A stretch of 64,000 nucleotides of DNA from Phaeodactylibacter xiamenensis. GTDB lineage: Bacteria > Bacteroidota > Bacteroidia > Chitinophagales > Saprospiraceae. The DNA is taken from contig NZ_JPOS01000035.1 of assembly GCF_000759025.1 (NCBI RefSeq), positions 124,001 to 188,000 of the forward strand, in the 5' to 3' direction. A program made the position numbers and the translations under genes. The notes under the pieces are model-generated. The model was not told the origin of the DNA. It ran no database searches and worked only from the letters and a program-made list of their open reading frames with translations. Position 1 is the first letter of the stretch, and every line of letters begins with the position of its first letter. Of this stretch, positions 16,324-24,664 are shown in pieces.

Positions 16324-17427
16324 TTAGGATCCTTTGTAAACAGATTTCCAGTCGACATCCTGATAGGTGTCCAGAATTAAGACACCAATGACGGAGAAAA
16401 GAAAGGCAATGGCTACTGCGCCAATCACGATGAAACTCCGCTTGGGGCGGGATTTAATAAGCGGCACTTCTGCTTTTTCCACCACTACAATAGATGGTAT
16501 ATCGGAATTATAGACGGACAGGGTCTGCTTCAGGCGCTCCTTATCTTCGCTCAGGGTAGCATTGGCCTCAAGGTATTGGCGATTGAGGGTGCCCACTTCG
16601 GCCATACCATCATTGAAGCGCTCCATACGCTTAGAAACATTGGCATAGGACCCTTCGAGGCCCCTGACAGAAGCCCGCAGCTGTAGGATGGTGTCCCGGG
16701 GTACGCCCTGCGTTTCCTCAAGAGCTTTGAGGCGGGCCTGGCTTTGCACGAGCTTCGCTTCCGCTTCTGATACCTGACTGGTCAGGGCTTCAGATTGCCC
16801 GTCGATGTTATAGATTCCGTAGCGGCGGCGTTTAGCGATCAGGCTGTCACTTAAGGCTTTTAGCTGAGCTTCTTTGCTCTCAATATTACTTTGATAGGAG
16901 TTTATAGTCCGTAGCTGCCCTTCCCGGATGAGTTGCCGGGCCATTTCGCCGATTTTGCGGCGGGCGGTATTGGCCATAGCAGCGGCCATGGTGCGGTCTT
17001 TGTCCTCCACACTCAGCTCAATGGCATCCCGCTTGGTCTTTTCCACCTCATAAAGCCTGGCAAATTTATCTCTTACCTTAAATTCCGCCTTGGGCTGGCC
17101 GGGGTCAATTTCGTAGTGCTGGTAGAGTTGGAAAGTATCCACGAGGAAGTTGATCAGCATGCCCGACTGTGCGATGGTGAGCAATCGGTCGATGTCATTT
17201 TCATTACCATAGTAGGCCGTCCGGGTCTGTCCGTCACCAAAGAGGGCATCAGGTTTGGCCTGGTCCGGGCTGACGGCCAGGAATACCGTAGTGCCCTTGT
17301 AGTAATTGGGGAGGAACAGGCTGATCGCTACCGCTCCTATACCTGTCAATGCGCAAACGGTGATAATCTGCTTCTTCCAGCGAAAGAGCGTCCGAATGAT
17401 ATCTAAAAGGTTGTCTTTCTGTTCCAT
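16324..17427 (-). CDS. Wzz/chain-length-determinant family protein
   Basis: A 367-residue polysaccharide co-polymerase. One transmembrane helix near the N-terminus (about 17-36) and one near the C-terminus (about 331-352) enclose a periplasmic domain with long coiled coils (about 150-300). The N-terminal block LLDIIRTLFRWKKQIITVCA and the late KAEVPLIKSRPKRSF segment before the last helix are typical. There is no C-terminal tyrosine kinase. It would control chain length or export of the glycan made with the adjacent flippase and ligase. It has no gap to the ligase gene and 53 bases to the methyltransferase gene upstream. Confidence 0.9.
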   Translation of the reverse strand: MEQKDNLLDIIRTLFRWKKQIITVCALTGIGAVAISLFLPNYYKGTTVFLAVSPDQAKPDALFGDGQTRTAYYGNENDIDRLLTIAQSGMLINFLVDTFQLYQHYEIDPGQPKAEFKVRDKFARLYEVEKTKRDAIELSVEDKDRTMAAAMANTARRKIGEMARQLIREGQLRTINSYQSNIESKEAQLKALSDSLIAKRRRYGIYNIDGQSEALTSQVSEAEAKLVQSQARLKALEETQGVPRDTILQLRASVRGLEGSYANVSKRMERFNDGMAEVGTLNRQYLEANATLSEDKERLKQTLSVYNSDIPSIVVVEKAEVPLIKSRPKRSFIVIGAVAIAFLFSVIGVLILDTYQDVDWKSVYKGS

Positions 17428-17480
17428 TTATCTGTACTGGTCAAAAAATTTGTGCAAAAGTACTCCCTTTAGCTTGAATT

Positions 17481-18407
17481 TTAAGGCTTTGCCAAAGTTG
17501 GATGCACGAAAACGATATTATCAGAATCTATGCCCTGCTCCATATACCAGTTTTCAATATCTGGCAAGGGTAGCAAGCTGCCGCTTTGCTGAATAGCATG
17601 GGGCGTATATCCTGCGTTCAACAGGTCGCATGCGGCTTCCCGATGTGGGGTATTGCCCCGTTCCGGATTGAGGTACTCCATCACAATCGGCACAGGGTGT
17701 TTATGCAAAAATGGCAGTGCGCCCTCAATGACAGCCGCTTCTCCGCCTTCCACATCAATTTTGATCAGGTTTGGGGTCATGGCCGTTTCTTCTAAAAAAC
17801 GGCTGAGCTGCACACCTCTGACTTCTTTACGCTTTGGCTGATTGCCTTCAAACCAGTCCTGCCCCTCAAATTGCTTCACGTCCGTAGAGTTATACTCTGA
17901 ATGCAAGGGGTCGAATTCGAAAAAAGTAACCGCCTGCCCATCAGCATTAACGGCTGCATGTACTGCCAGACAGTTGGGAAGGGGCTTAAGGTTGGTAGAA
18001 AGGCAGGAAAAGGTGTCCTCAGCCGCTTCAAAAGCGAATACTTTACCGCCTTTTCCTACAAGCGTAGCCGCAAGCAGAGAAAAGTAGCCAAAGTGCGCTC
18101 CAATATCCACAAATACATCGCCGGGCTCCAATTGCTGAATCATAAACCGGGCCAGCCGAATCTCTGAGCTATGGGTTTTTCCGCCAACGAGGTAAAGGTC
18201 CGTGCCGGCGGGAAGGACTACCTGCATCCGTTCACCAAAAAACGTCTGTATTGTTTTTAGTTTGCCCTTGCGTTGATAACGATACAGCGTTTCCCGGAAC
18301 CCAATAGCATAAAGGTATCGTGCGGGGGTAGCCCGCAGGCGTTGCCATTTAGACCCCTCCGCGAAATGCTCGACCTCTTTCAGGGCTTTTAACAGTTGTT
18401 GCTTCAT
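17481..18407 (-). CDS. FkbM-family SAM-dependent methyltransferase
   Basis: A soluble protein of about 308 residues from ATG 18407; the frame is open to 18497 and a start there would add 30 less convincing residues. The SAM-binding loop is VFVDIGAHFGYFSLLAA and the second typical motif is LIKIDVEGGEAAVIEGA. FkbM enzymes O-methylate sugars and other metabolites. Its place between the flippase and Wzz genes points to methylation of a polysaccharide residue. No glycosyltransferases are in this operon, so they must be elsewhere. Confidence 0.88.
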   Translation of the reverse strand: MKQQLLKALKEVEHFAEGSKWQRLRATPARYLYAIGFRETLYRYQRKGKLKTIQTFFGERMQVVLPAGTDLYLVGGKTHSSEIRLARFMIQQLEPGDVFVDIGAHFGYFSLLAATLVGKGGKVFAFEAAEDTFSCLSTNLKPLPNCLAVHAAVNADGQAVTFFEFDPLHSEYNSTDVKQFEGQDWFEGNQPKRKEVRGVQLSRFLEETAMTPNLIKIDVEGGEAAVIEGALPFLHKHPVPIVMEYLNPERGNTPHREAACDLLNAGYTPHAIQQSGSLLPLPDIENWYMEQGIDSDNIVFVHPTLAKP

Positions 18408-18556
18408 GGATGTGACAAAAACTTGAAGAGGCGAAGGTACAAACTTCGGCCTATTGTCTGTGTACCAGTATTCTCTGGCTTCCAACCAGCTGGCCACAAT
18501 GAGTGGCGGTTAGGAAATACACGCCTTGTGGTAAATGTGCTACCTGAAGACTGAAG

Positions 18557-20002
18557 CTAAGTGGTTTTTCTGCGGCTAAAGTCTATAATCGAATTGCTTT
18601 GCCATACAAATGACAGTGCGAGCACTCCACCTATACCTAAAATTGCGAGAAACGACCAATACCAATCGAAGGGAGCCCAGTAGTTTAGGCTTTGCGCAGC
18701 AGCCAACAGCAGGAGAAGTGAGCCCGCCAGTTGCCCCCAGGTTGTGAGTGGGACCCTGAGCTGCAACTGCCGGGAAGCCACCCATAGCTCACCTGCAATA
18801 ACAAACACCTGTGTAGCCAGGGTCGCAATGGCAGCGCCCTCTGCCTTAAGGCTGGGAATGAGCCAAAGGTTCAGGGTCAGGTTAATGCCCAGTCCGATAC
18901 CGAATACATAGTTCAGTTGCCGGGTATGGTTGCTGGCAACGAGCAGGGTGCCAAAGACATACGTCCCTGAAACGGCCAGGTAGCTTGCACAGAGGAACAC
19001 AAGAATGCGACCGGAGTAAGCCGAGCCACTATCATACAGCAGCTCCATGATCTCAGTATGGTAAGCCCCTGCGCCCACCAGTAAAATGAGGCCGCTAAGT
19101 GTGATGAGCTTAAAGCTAAAGTAAGCCAGCGGTGCTACCGAAGTTTGCTCCTTTAGCATGCGCGAGAATAGGGGCAAAAGTAAGCCGGCAAAAAGAAAGC
19201 CTACCATGTTTGCGGCTTCGTAAAGCCGGTAGGCGGAGGCATAAAGGCCTGCTTCGGTTGCTCCGTCCGGCAGCAACTGCTCAATCATTAGGCCGTCCAG
19301 GCGGTAATAAGCTGACATAAGGAAAATACTCAGCGCATAAGGGGCACTTTCCCGAAGCAGGTAACGCAAAAATACCGGGTTGACGCGTAAGCGGAAGCGG
19401 GGGAGTCTGCGCGTGACAATACTCATGGCGATCAGTGCCGTCATACTGAGCGATGCGGTTTGTGCCCAGACAAACCATTCTATCCGAAAAGGCCCTGGCA
19501 CCAGGTTGCCCCAAAGCAGCACACTGCAAATCAAGATGAGCAACAACCGATCGGTAACCGAAAGGAGGCTGTCCAGCCGGTAGCGCCCCAGCCCGGATAC
19601 ATTCGAGCGGAGGTACAGTACGAGCGAAAACAGGATTTGATTCAATGCGATAAAAAGCAGGAGGCTAAAGTGCGGCAGGGTATAGCCCGCCCACCAGCCT
19701 ATGCCTAACACAAGGGCCAGATAGAGGATCGATAGGAGCCCTTTTAACACGATCAGGTTTGGAAAGTACTTGACCAGCAAGTGCCTGTGCTGCGCAATAT
19801 TCCGGTTGTTGTAGTTCTGTATCCCGAAGTCGTTGACGATCTGGAACAGGAACGTGAAGTTGAAGAGAGCAAAGTACAGCCCGTACTCGTTTTCCGATAC
19901 TGTATTCTGCACCGTCCGGTCAATGCCAAAAAGGTAGAACGGCTTGATCAGCAGGTTGGCCGTCAACAGGAAAACGATATTGAGGAGGAACTCACGCTTC
20001 AT
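18557..20002 (-). CDS. Polysaccharide flippase (Wzx/MurJ-like, MOP superfamily)
   Basis: A 481-residue protein with about fourteen hydrophobic segments, starting MKREFLLNIVFLLTANLLIKPFYLFGIDR, with the two-fold layout of oligosaccharide flippases. It would move lipid-linked repeat units across the inner membrane. It follows the FtsX-type permease gene by 19 bases and precedes the FkbM gene, consistent with one operon for glycan assembly. The substrate cannot be read from sequence. Confidence 0.88.
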   Translation of the reverse strand: MKREFLLNIVFLLTANLLIKPFYLFGIDRTVQNTVSENEYGLYFALFNFTFLFQIVNDFGIQNYNNRNIAQHRHLLVKYFPNLIVLKGLLSILYLALVLGIGWWAGYTLPHFSLLLFIALNQILFSLVLYLRSNVSGLGRYRLDSLLSVTDRLLLILICSVLLWGNLVPGPFRIEWFVWAQTASLSMTALIAMSIVTRRLPRFRLRVNPVFLRYLLRESAPYALSIFLMSAYYRLDGLMIEQLLPDGATEAGLYASAYRLYEAANMVGFLFAGLLLPLFSRMLKEQTSVAPLAYFSFKLITLSGLILLVGAGAYHTEIMELLYDSGSAYSGRILVFLCASYLAVSGTYVFGTLLVASNHTRQLNYVFGIGLGINLTLNLWLIPSLKAEGAAIATLATQVFVIAGELWVASRQLQLRVPLTTWGQLAGSLLLLLAAAQSLNYWAPFDWYWSFLAILGIGGVLALSFVWQSNSIIDFSRRKTT

Positions 20003-20021
20003 GGGCGCAAGGTAAGGCCTT

Positions 20022-21260
20022 TTACTCGTACCGCAGCGATTCGATGGGGTCCAAACGGCTGGCTTTCATCGCCGGGTAGAGTCCGGAGAGCAGACCAACG
20101 CCGGTGCAGGTGACAATAGCAATAATCACCCAAGCCCAGGGAAAGAGGAAACTACCGCTGGCAATGATGGCTACGACATTACCCGCCAGTACACCCAGGA
20201 ATATTCCAATCAGCCCGCCAATGAGGCTAATGGTCACCGCTTCGGTCAGGAACTGGGTGAGGATATTGCTTCGTTTGGCCCCGATGGCTTTGGAAATACC
20301 AATTTCCCGGGTACGCTCCGTCACTGAAACCAGCATGATATTCATCAGTCCAATAGCAGCGCCGATGAGGGTGATCAGCCCGATACCCACTGCAGCCCAG
20401 CGGAAGTACGTGGTGTTTTCCCGGATTAGGCCGATAAGGCTATCACTTTTGGTGATTTCGAAGTCATTGTCCTGAGCAGCTTCGAGCCCACGGACATTAC
20501 GGAAAACGGCGGTAGCATAATCCGTTCCTATATCAATCTGATTCGCATCATTTACAGCGATCATGAGGTTGTAGTTGGTGCGGCTGCTGCCGTAGTAACG
20601 CTTGCCGGTCTGTAGGGGGATAAGCACGCGGCGGTCTTCATTGCCACCCATACTCGATCCTTTCGACTGCATGGCGCCGACCACCTTGAGCTTGATGTTG
20701 CCGGCGTGAACGTACTGGCCTACGGCTTTCTCGGGCTGCCCTTTGAACAGTTCGTCCACTATTTCAGAACCAATAATGGCAATAAACCCGCCACGGATAG
20801 ATTCCAGATAGGTGAAGTTCCGCCCGGCGGCCAGCTCAAATCCTTTGGATTCGAGGTAGTTCTCGTCAATGCCGAAGAGGCCTACGTTGGGGTTCGTTTT
20901 TTCATCTGCGCGTTTGATGGTGGCGGTGCCAGAGCAGGGCAGGGATACGGAAACCCGGGCCGGGAAGTCGTACGCTTCTTTGAAAGCCAGTGCCTGGTCA
21001 TAGGATATGGGCTCGCCGATCTTTTCGCGTCTTCCACCGCGGTGTCCCCGCACGCCTTCTCCACGGGGCTCAATGTCGAAGGTATTGGCACCAAGATTAG
21101 AGAGGTTGTCGCTCAGGGAGTTGATACCTACGTCGATGGCGGTGAGGATGCCTACGAGGGCCATAATCCCGAAGGCAATGATCATCAGGGTGAGGATGGC
21201 GCGGAGCCAGTTGGACCGGACGGTGCGCAGGGCGAGGGTGATGTTTTCGCGTAAGCTCAT
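20022..21260 (-). CDS. MacB/FtsX-type ABC transporter permease
   Basis: A 412-residue permease. A first transmembrane helix at about 20-42 (LRAILTLMIIAFGIMALVGI) is followed by a periplasmic MacB-core domain (about 45-255) and three C-terminal FtsX helices (about 285-310, 335-365, 375-400), ending in the typical LYPAMKASRLDPIESLRYE. In Bacteroidota such permeases usually lie next to an ATPase gene of the MacB/LolD type, but none is in this window. It is the first gene of the polysaccharide operon, 19 bases before the flippase, and directly downstream of the long G-rich repeat. Whether it takes part in glycan export is unproven. Confidence 0.9.
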   Translation of the reverse strand: MSLRENITLALRTVRSNWLRAILTLMIIAFGIMALVGILTAIDVGINSLSDNLSNLGANTFDIEPRGEGVRGHRGGRREKIGEPISYDQALAFKEAYDFPARVSVSLPCSGTATIKRADEKTNPNVGLFGIDENYLESKGFELAAGRNFTYLESIRGGFIAIIGSEIVDELFKGQPEKAVGQYVHAGNIKLKVVGAMQSKGSSMGGNEDRRVLIPLQTGKRYYGSSRTNYNLMIAVNDANQIDIGTDYATAVFRNVRGLEAAQDNDFEITKSDSLIGLIRENTTYFRWAAVGIGLITLIGAAIGLMNIMLVSVTERTREIGISKAIGAKRSNILTQFLTEAVTISLIGGLIGIFLGVLAGNVVAIIASGSFLFPWAWVIIAIVTCTGVGLLSGLYPAMKASRLDPIESLRYE

Positions 21261-21329
21261 GGCGTGGCTTTGTTTTTACAAATTCGAATGTAGGGTTTTT
21301 TGGGGGAAGGTGGGAAAAAGTTCGATGAA

Positions 21330-21715
21330 TGGGGGGTGGGAGTCGGCGGTTGGCAGTCTGGCAGTTCTGTAGTGGGCAGTGGGGAGTCTTGGAGTGGGGG
21401 AGTGGGCAGTGGGCAGTCTTGGAGTGGGGCAGTCTGGGTAGTGGGCAGTGGGCAGTCTTGGAGTTCTGTAGTGGGCAGTGGGGTAGTCGGCAGTGGGCAG
21501 TCTTGGAGTTCTGTAGTGGGCAGTTGGGCAGTCGGCAGTCTTGCAGTTTTGTAGTGGGCAGTGGGGTAGTCTTGCAGTCGGGTAGTCGGCAGTGGGGTAG
21601 TCGGCAGTGGGCAGTCTGGGCAGTCTGGGCAGTGGGGTAGTCTTGCAGTTCTGTAGTCGGCAGTGGGCAGTGGGGGAGTCGGCAGTCGGCAGTCTGGCAG
21701 TGGGGCAGTGGGTGG
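21330..21715. repeat. Degenerate AGT-periodic G-rich tandem repeat
   Basis: About 385 bp built from short units of 7-9 bases ending in AGT, mostly GTGGGCAGT, CTTGGAGT, TCTGTAGT and CGGCAGT. Longer composites recur: GTGGGCAGTCTTGGAGT appears several times. The plus strand is rich in G and very poor in A outside the AGT steps. It lies upstream of the permease/polysaccharide operon and ends at the lipoprotein stop codon. The plus-strand frames across it encode only VGSGQSW-type repeats and are not genes. Confidence 0.9.
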
Positions 21716-21716
21716 G

Positions 21717-22226
21717 CTAGAGGCCGCCAGGGAAGAGTGGGGAGTGTTTGAGGTCGCTACTATGATAGGTGACTCCGGAGGAGGTGTTGCTTAGATCGAT
21801 GAGGGGGATTCGGTAGCTGGGGCAGTAGAGGTCTTCGGTGAATTGCTTTTTGGGCGTGAGGCAGGCGTTTAATTGGTAGGGACCGGGTGGTAGGGGCCGG
21901 AGTAGGAAGGATGCGGTTTCGTGGCCAACGTAGAGGGCTTTAAGGGTTAGCTCTGTATTGGCAGGCAGGTTGATGGTGTAGTGGCCGTTGAAGTCTGCTT
22001 CAGTACCTTTGATGAGGGTGTTGTCTTGGTAAGCGGCGATGGTGCAGAAAAGGAGGGGGGCTCCGGAGGGGCCTTGGATGGTACCTTGCAGGGTTATCAT
22101 GGAATCAGGTGTTGTTGGGCTGACTGTATCAATGGGCGTGGGAGTTGCCTGTGTTATGAAGTCTGTGGTGGTACAACCGGATAGGATGAGGGCGAGTGCG
22201 GCAAAGTATACCGGGAGGCGCTTCAT
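21717..22226 (-). CDS. Lipoprotein with carboxypeptidase-regulatory-like domain
   Basis: A 169-residue lipoprotein with signal and lipobox MKRLPVYFAALALILSGC (lipidated Cys18). Residues about 44-125 form a carboxypeptidase-regulatory-like/transthyretin fold (LQGTIQGPSGAPLLFCTI, DFNGHYTINLPANTELTL, ALYVGHETASF), as found at the N-terminus of TonB receptors but here alone. The C-terminal 45 residues are unassigned. The gene lies 13 bases downstream of TetR on the same strand and could be read through from paaE-tetR. Its function is unknown. Confidence 0.82.
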   Translation of the reverse strand: MKRLPVYFAALALILSGCTTTDFITQATPTPIDTVSPTTPDSMITLQGTIQGPSGAPLLFCTIAAYQDNTLIKGTEADFNGHYTINLPANTELTLKALYVGHETASFLLRPLPPGPYQLNACLTPKKQFTEDLYCPSYRIPLIDLSNTSSGVTYHSSDLKHSPLFPGGL

Positions 22227-22239
22227 AGCAGGGATGTTT

Positions 22240-22818
22240 TTATGAAGAATGCAGGCCGCCCATGAGGAGTTCTATGACTTCGGCTTCCACTGCCTCGGCA
22301 GAGCGGGACTTGCCTTCCTGAAACCAGTCGTAGAGCCAGCGCACGGAGGAGAAGAGGGTGTAAAGCATGACGTTGGGGTCCATTTGCCGGAAGGCGCCGC
22401 TCTTCATGCCGGTATTGAGGATGTTGCGGAACCGCTGCTCGTAGTCCTTGCGGAGCGCCTTGAATTCGGAAAGGTAGGGCTCATTGAGGTGGCGCCACTC
22501 GTCGTTAAAAGCGGTGACTGAGGTGGCGTCTTCCATAGCGGTCCGGATGTGCAGGGACAACAGGGCACGGACCTGTGCGGGCGCATCGGCACCGGATTTT
22601 TCCACCTCTTCCATACCTGAGATAAAGCGGTGGGCATTATCAAAGCAGATGTTGCGCAGGATTTCTTCCTTGGAGGAAATGTGGTTGTACAGGCTTGAGG
22701 CCTTCAGGTTGACTGCTTCAGCCAGATCGCGCATGGAGGTGGCCGAGTAGCCCTTGTCGCGGAACAAGTGGGCAGCGGCTTCCTGAATGATTTCCTTCTT
22801 GGTCTTCTTCGTTGTCAT
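22240..22818 (-). CDS. TetR/AcrR-family transcriptional regulator
   Basis: A 192-residue repressor with an N-terminal TetR HTH (about 9-55: IIQEAAAHLFRDKGYSATSM, NLKASSLYNHISSKEEIL) and an all-helical ligand-binding C-terminus. It starts 9 bases downstream of paaE, so both are on one transcript. It most likely represses its own promoter through the dyad at 23929-23948. Linkage to paaE suggests an aromatic or phenylacetyl-CoA-type inducer, but that rests on context only. Confidence 0.92.
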   Translation of the reverse strand: MTTKKTKKEIIQEAAAHLFRDKGYSATSMRDLAEAVNLKASSLYNHISSKEEILRNICFDNAHRFISGMEEVEKSGADAPAQVRALLSLHIRTAMEDATSVTAFNDEWRHLNEPYLSEFKALRKDYEQRFRNILNTGMKSGAFRQMDPNVMLYTLFSSVRWLYDWFQEGKSRSAEAVEAEVIELLMGGLHSS

Positions 22819-22827
22819 GCAGCAAAG

Positions 22828-23898
22828 TTAACTATCAAAATCCACAGCGACCCGGTCCGTTTTGGGGTGGGCCTGACAGGTGAGGATGTAGCCGGCAGCC
22901 AGCTCATCGGGCTCCAGAGCGTAGTTGACGTCCATTTCCACTTCCCCTTCGGTCAGTTTGGCGCGGCAGGTGCTGCATACTCCGCCTTTACAGGCAAAGG
23001 GCAGGTCGGCACCCGCTTTCAGTGCTCCGTCCAGCAGGGATTCAGCATCCGAGGCAAGTGGGAATTCCACCGTAGTGCCGTCCAGGGTGATGGCGACCAT
23101 AGCGTCCACCTTAGGCTGATCTGCACTGCTTTTGGCTTTGGGGGCGGGCGCTTTTCCGTTGCCGGTATTGAAGAGCTCGAAGTGGATTTTTTTGCGGTCC
23201 ACGCCGTGTTGCTCCAGCACCTCCCGGATGCCCTCGATCATCGGGAGCGGCCCGCAAAGGTAGAAGTCATCTACTTCCGCTGTATCAATCAGTTTATCGC
23301 AAATCGTAGCGCACTTATCGGCAGAGATGCGGCCGCTCAGCAGCGGGCTGCCCAGTTTCTCGCGGCTGAGTACGTGGTAGATGCGTAGCCGGCCCATGTG
23401 CTCGTTCTTAAGCCCTTCGATTTCTTCCCGGAAGATGATGCTGTCCACCATACGGTTGCCGTAAAAGAGGGTGAACGTACTCATCGGCTCCTGCTCCAGT
23501 ACGGTCTTCATAATGGACATCACCGGCGTAATACCCGACCCCGCCGCGAAGGCCACATAGTGTTTGGCTTTCGCCTGATCAGGCTCAGCGGTAAAGCGGC
23601 CCATAGGCGTCATCACCTCCAGCTCATCGCCAGCCTTCAGCGTTTCATTGGCATAGGTGGAAAAACGGCCCTCCGGCACCTTCTTCACCGCCACGCGCAG
23701 CCCTTCGGCCGGCGTACTGCAGATGGAGTAGGAGCGGCGCACCTCTTCACCATTGATTTCCGCCTTGAGCGTTAGGTATTGTCCGGGCAGAAAGGCGTAC
23801 TCCGGCTGCAGTGCTTCCGGCACTTCAAAGGCTATAGACACACATTCTTCGGTCTCAGGCCGCACTTCGCGTATCTTCAGGGGATGAAACTTTGGCAT
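22828..23898 (-). CDS. paaE: PaaE-like FAD/NAD(P)H and 2Fe-2S oxidoreductase of the phenylacetyl-CoA epoxidase
   Basis: A 356-residue flavin reductase. The FAD-binding motif is RRSYSICS (about 54-61), the NAD(P)-binding region has AAGSGITPVMS and YLCGPLPMI, and a plant-type ferredoxin domain covers about 265-356, with CKGGVCSTC (C-x4-C-x2-C) and the last ligand in ILTCQAHP. This domain order is that of PaaE, which passes electrons to the PaaABCD oxygenase. The paaABCD genes are not adjacent here, which is unusual, so it could also serve another di-iron oxygenase. It is the first gene of the paaE-tetR unit. Confidence 0.9.
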   Translation of the reverse strand: MPKFHPLKIREVRPETEECVSIAFEVPEALQPEYAFLPGQYLTLKAEINGEEVRRSYSICSTPAEGLRVAVKKVPEGRFSTYANETLKAGDELEVMTPMGRFTAEPDQAKAKHYVAFAAGSGITPVMSIMKTVLEQEPMSTFTLFYGNRMVDSIIFREEIEGLKNEHMGRLRIYHVLSREKLGSPLLSGRISADKCATICDKLIDTAEVDDFYLCGPLPMIEGIREVLEQHGVDRKKIHFELFNTGNGKAPAPKAKSSADQPKVDAMVAITLDGTTVEFPLASDAESLLDGALKAGADLPFACKGGVCSTCRAKLTEGEVEMDVNYALEPDELAAGYILTCQAHPKTDRVAVDFDS

Positions 23899-23928
23899 TG
23901 CTGTTCAGTCTTTTCTATGAATAACGAT

Positions 23929-23955
23929 ACGAATGAACGTTCGTTTGCAAAGATA
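23929..23955 (-). promoter_or_regulatory. paaE-tetR promoter with TetR-type operator
   Basis: On the minus strand, TATCTTTG (complement of 23948-23955) matches the -7 element TAnnTTTG. Overlapping its downstream edge is the imperfect dyad ACGAATGAACGTTCGTTTGC (23929-23948) with the perfect core GAACGTTC, the size and shape of a TetR-family operator. It lies at the expected start of transcription, 30-57 bases before paaE. No clear -33 TTTG was found at 19-21 bases. Confidence 0.65.
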
Positions 23956-24251
23956 GGAAAAAGGTTGGTAAGCTTGGCCCTGTCTCTTTAAAGTGTTGCT
24001 GGCGTGGAGCTTAACCCAGGGCCTTTCCAGAAGCTCTGCCCCAGCTTTTCTCGATCAAACCCACCAGATTCCGACAGGAGCCCTTGCCCAGAGGTAGCCT
24101 ACCTACAAAATGTTAACCAGCCGCTCCCCCGGGCCGTGCTCAGTAGCCCCGCACCTTCTGCACGGTCACAGCAAACCCATTGTAACCCGCGTCCCTGAAT
24201 CACCAAGCTTTGTGCTTCCTACAATGTTTTTTTGATAAAAAAGCTCAAAAA
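23956..24251. other. Non-coding region upstream of the secreted-protein cluster
   Basis: About 300 bases with no convincing gene; the one short frame (24004-24198) has no family features. Nothing further is recognised between the paaE promoter and the element at 24252. Confidence 0.5.
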
Positions 24252-24282
24252 TTTGGAAATATTGCGGGGGGGGGTAAATTTG
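24252..24282 (+). promoter_or_regulatory. Bacteroidota promoter with a G9 tract in its spacer
   Basis: TTTG (24252-24255), exactly 19 bases, then TAAATTTG (24275-24282): a full match to TTTG-N19-TAnnTTTG. The last nine spacer bases (24266-24274) are all G. It points toward the Cys-rich secreted protein gene at 24665, leaving a leader of about 375 bases in which no gene is recognised. Confidence 0.6.
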
Positions 24283-24664
24283 ATCATTGCTAAAATATAA
24301 AAGCACATAATAAAACGGGAATTAGTTTTTTCGCAGTATTTGTGTTGCTTGCAGCACGCTGTGCCGTTCGGGCGCTCCGTTCATTTCGATTAATTGCACC
24401 AGGTTTTTTATTCATGTTTTTGCACGGCTAACCGGCTACAAGTCCGGCATTAAAAGATGGTTATGTATCCTGTGTACAGATTAGTACCTGGCCGTTCTAT
24501 GCCTAATGGTGATGGCCGCTGTTGTTGTATTGAATACCGTCACCGGTGCGCCGGAAGTGCAAAAAAGTCAGTTTTGAATGAAAACGTTAAGCGTAGCTTT
24601 TTCAAACCAAAATATCATGTAGTATGAAAAAATCACTGTTGAATTTGCTCTACCTTCGTTTCGC
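24283..24664 (+). other. Long leader upstream of the Cys-rich protein gene
   Basis: The leader has a GC-rich central part with small potential stems (for example GGCTAACCGGCTACAAGTCC near 24428) and no long frame. An ATG at 24624 opens a short frame (MKKSLLNLLYLRF) that looks like the start of a signal peptide but is out of frame with the gene at 24665. This could mean a frameshift near 24660 or a chance overlap. Confidence 0.4.

Noticed and set aside
21300-21640. Plus-strand frames encoding VGSGQSW-type repeats
   Set aside because: They are a by-product of the AGT-periodic DNA repeat; no signal peptide and two frames give the same kind of low-complexity peptide.
24004-24198. 64-codon plus-strand frame
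   Set aside because: Pro/Ser-rich, without family features or start context.
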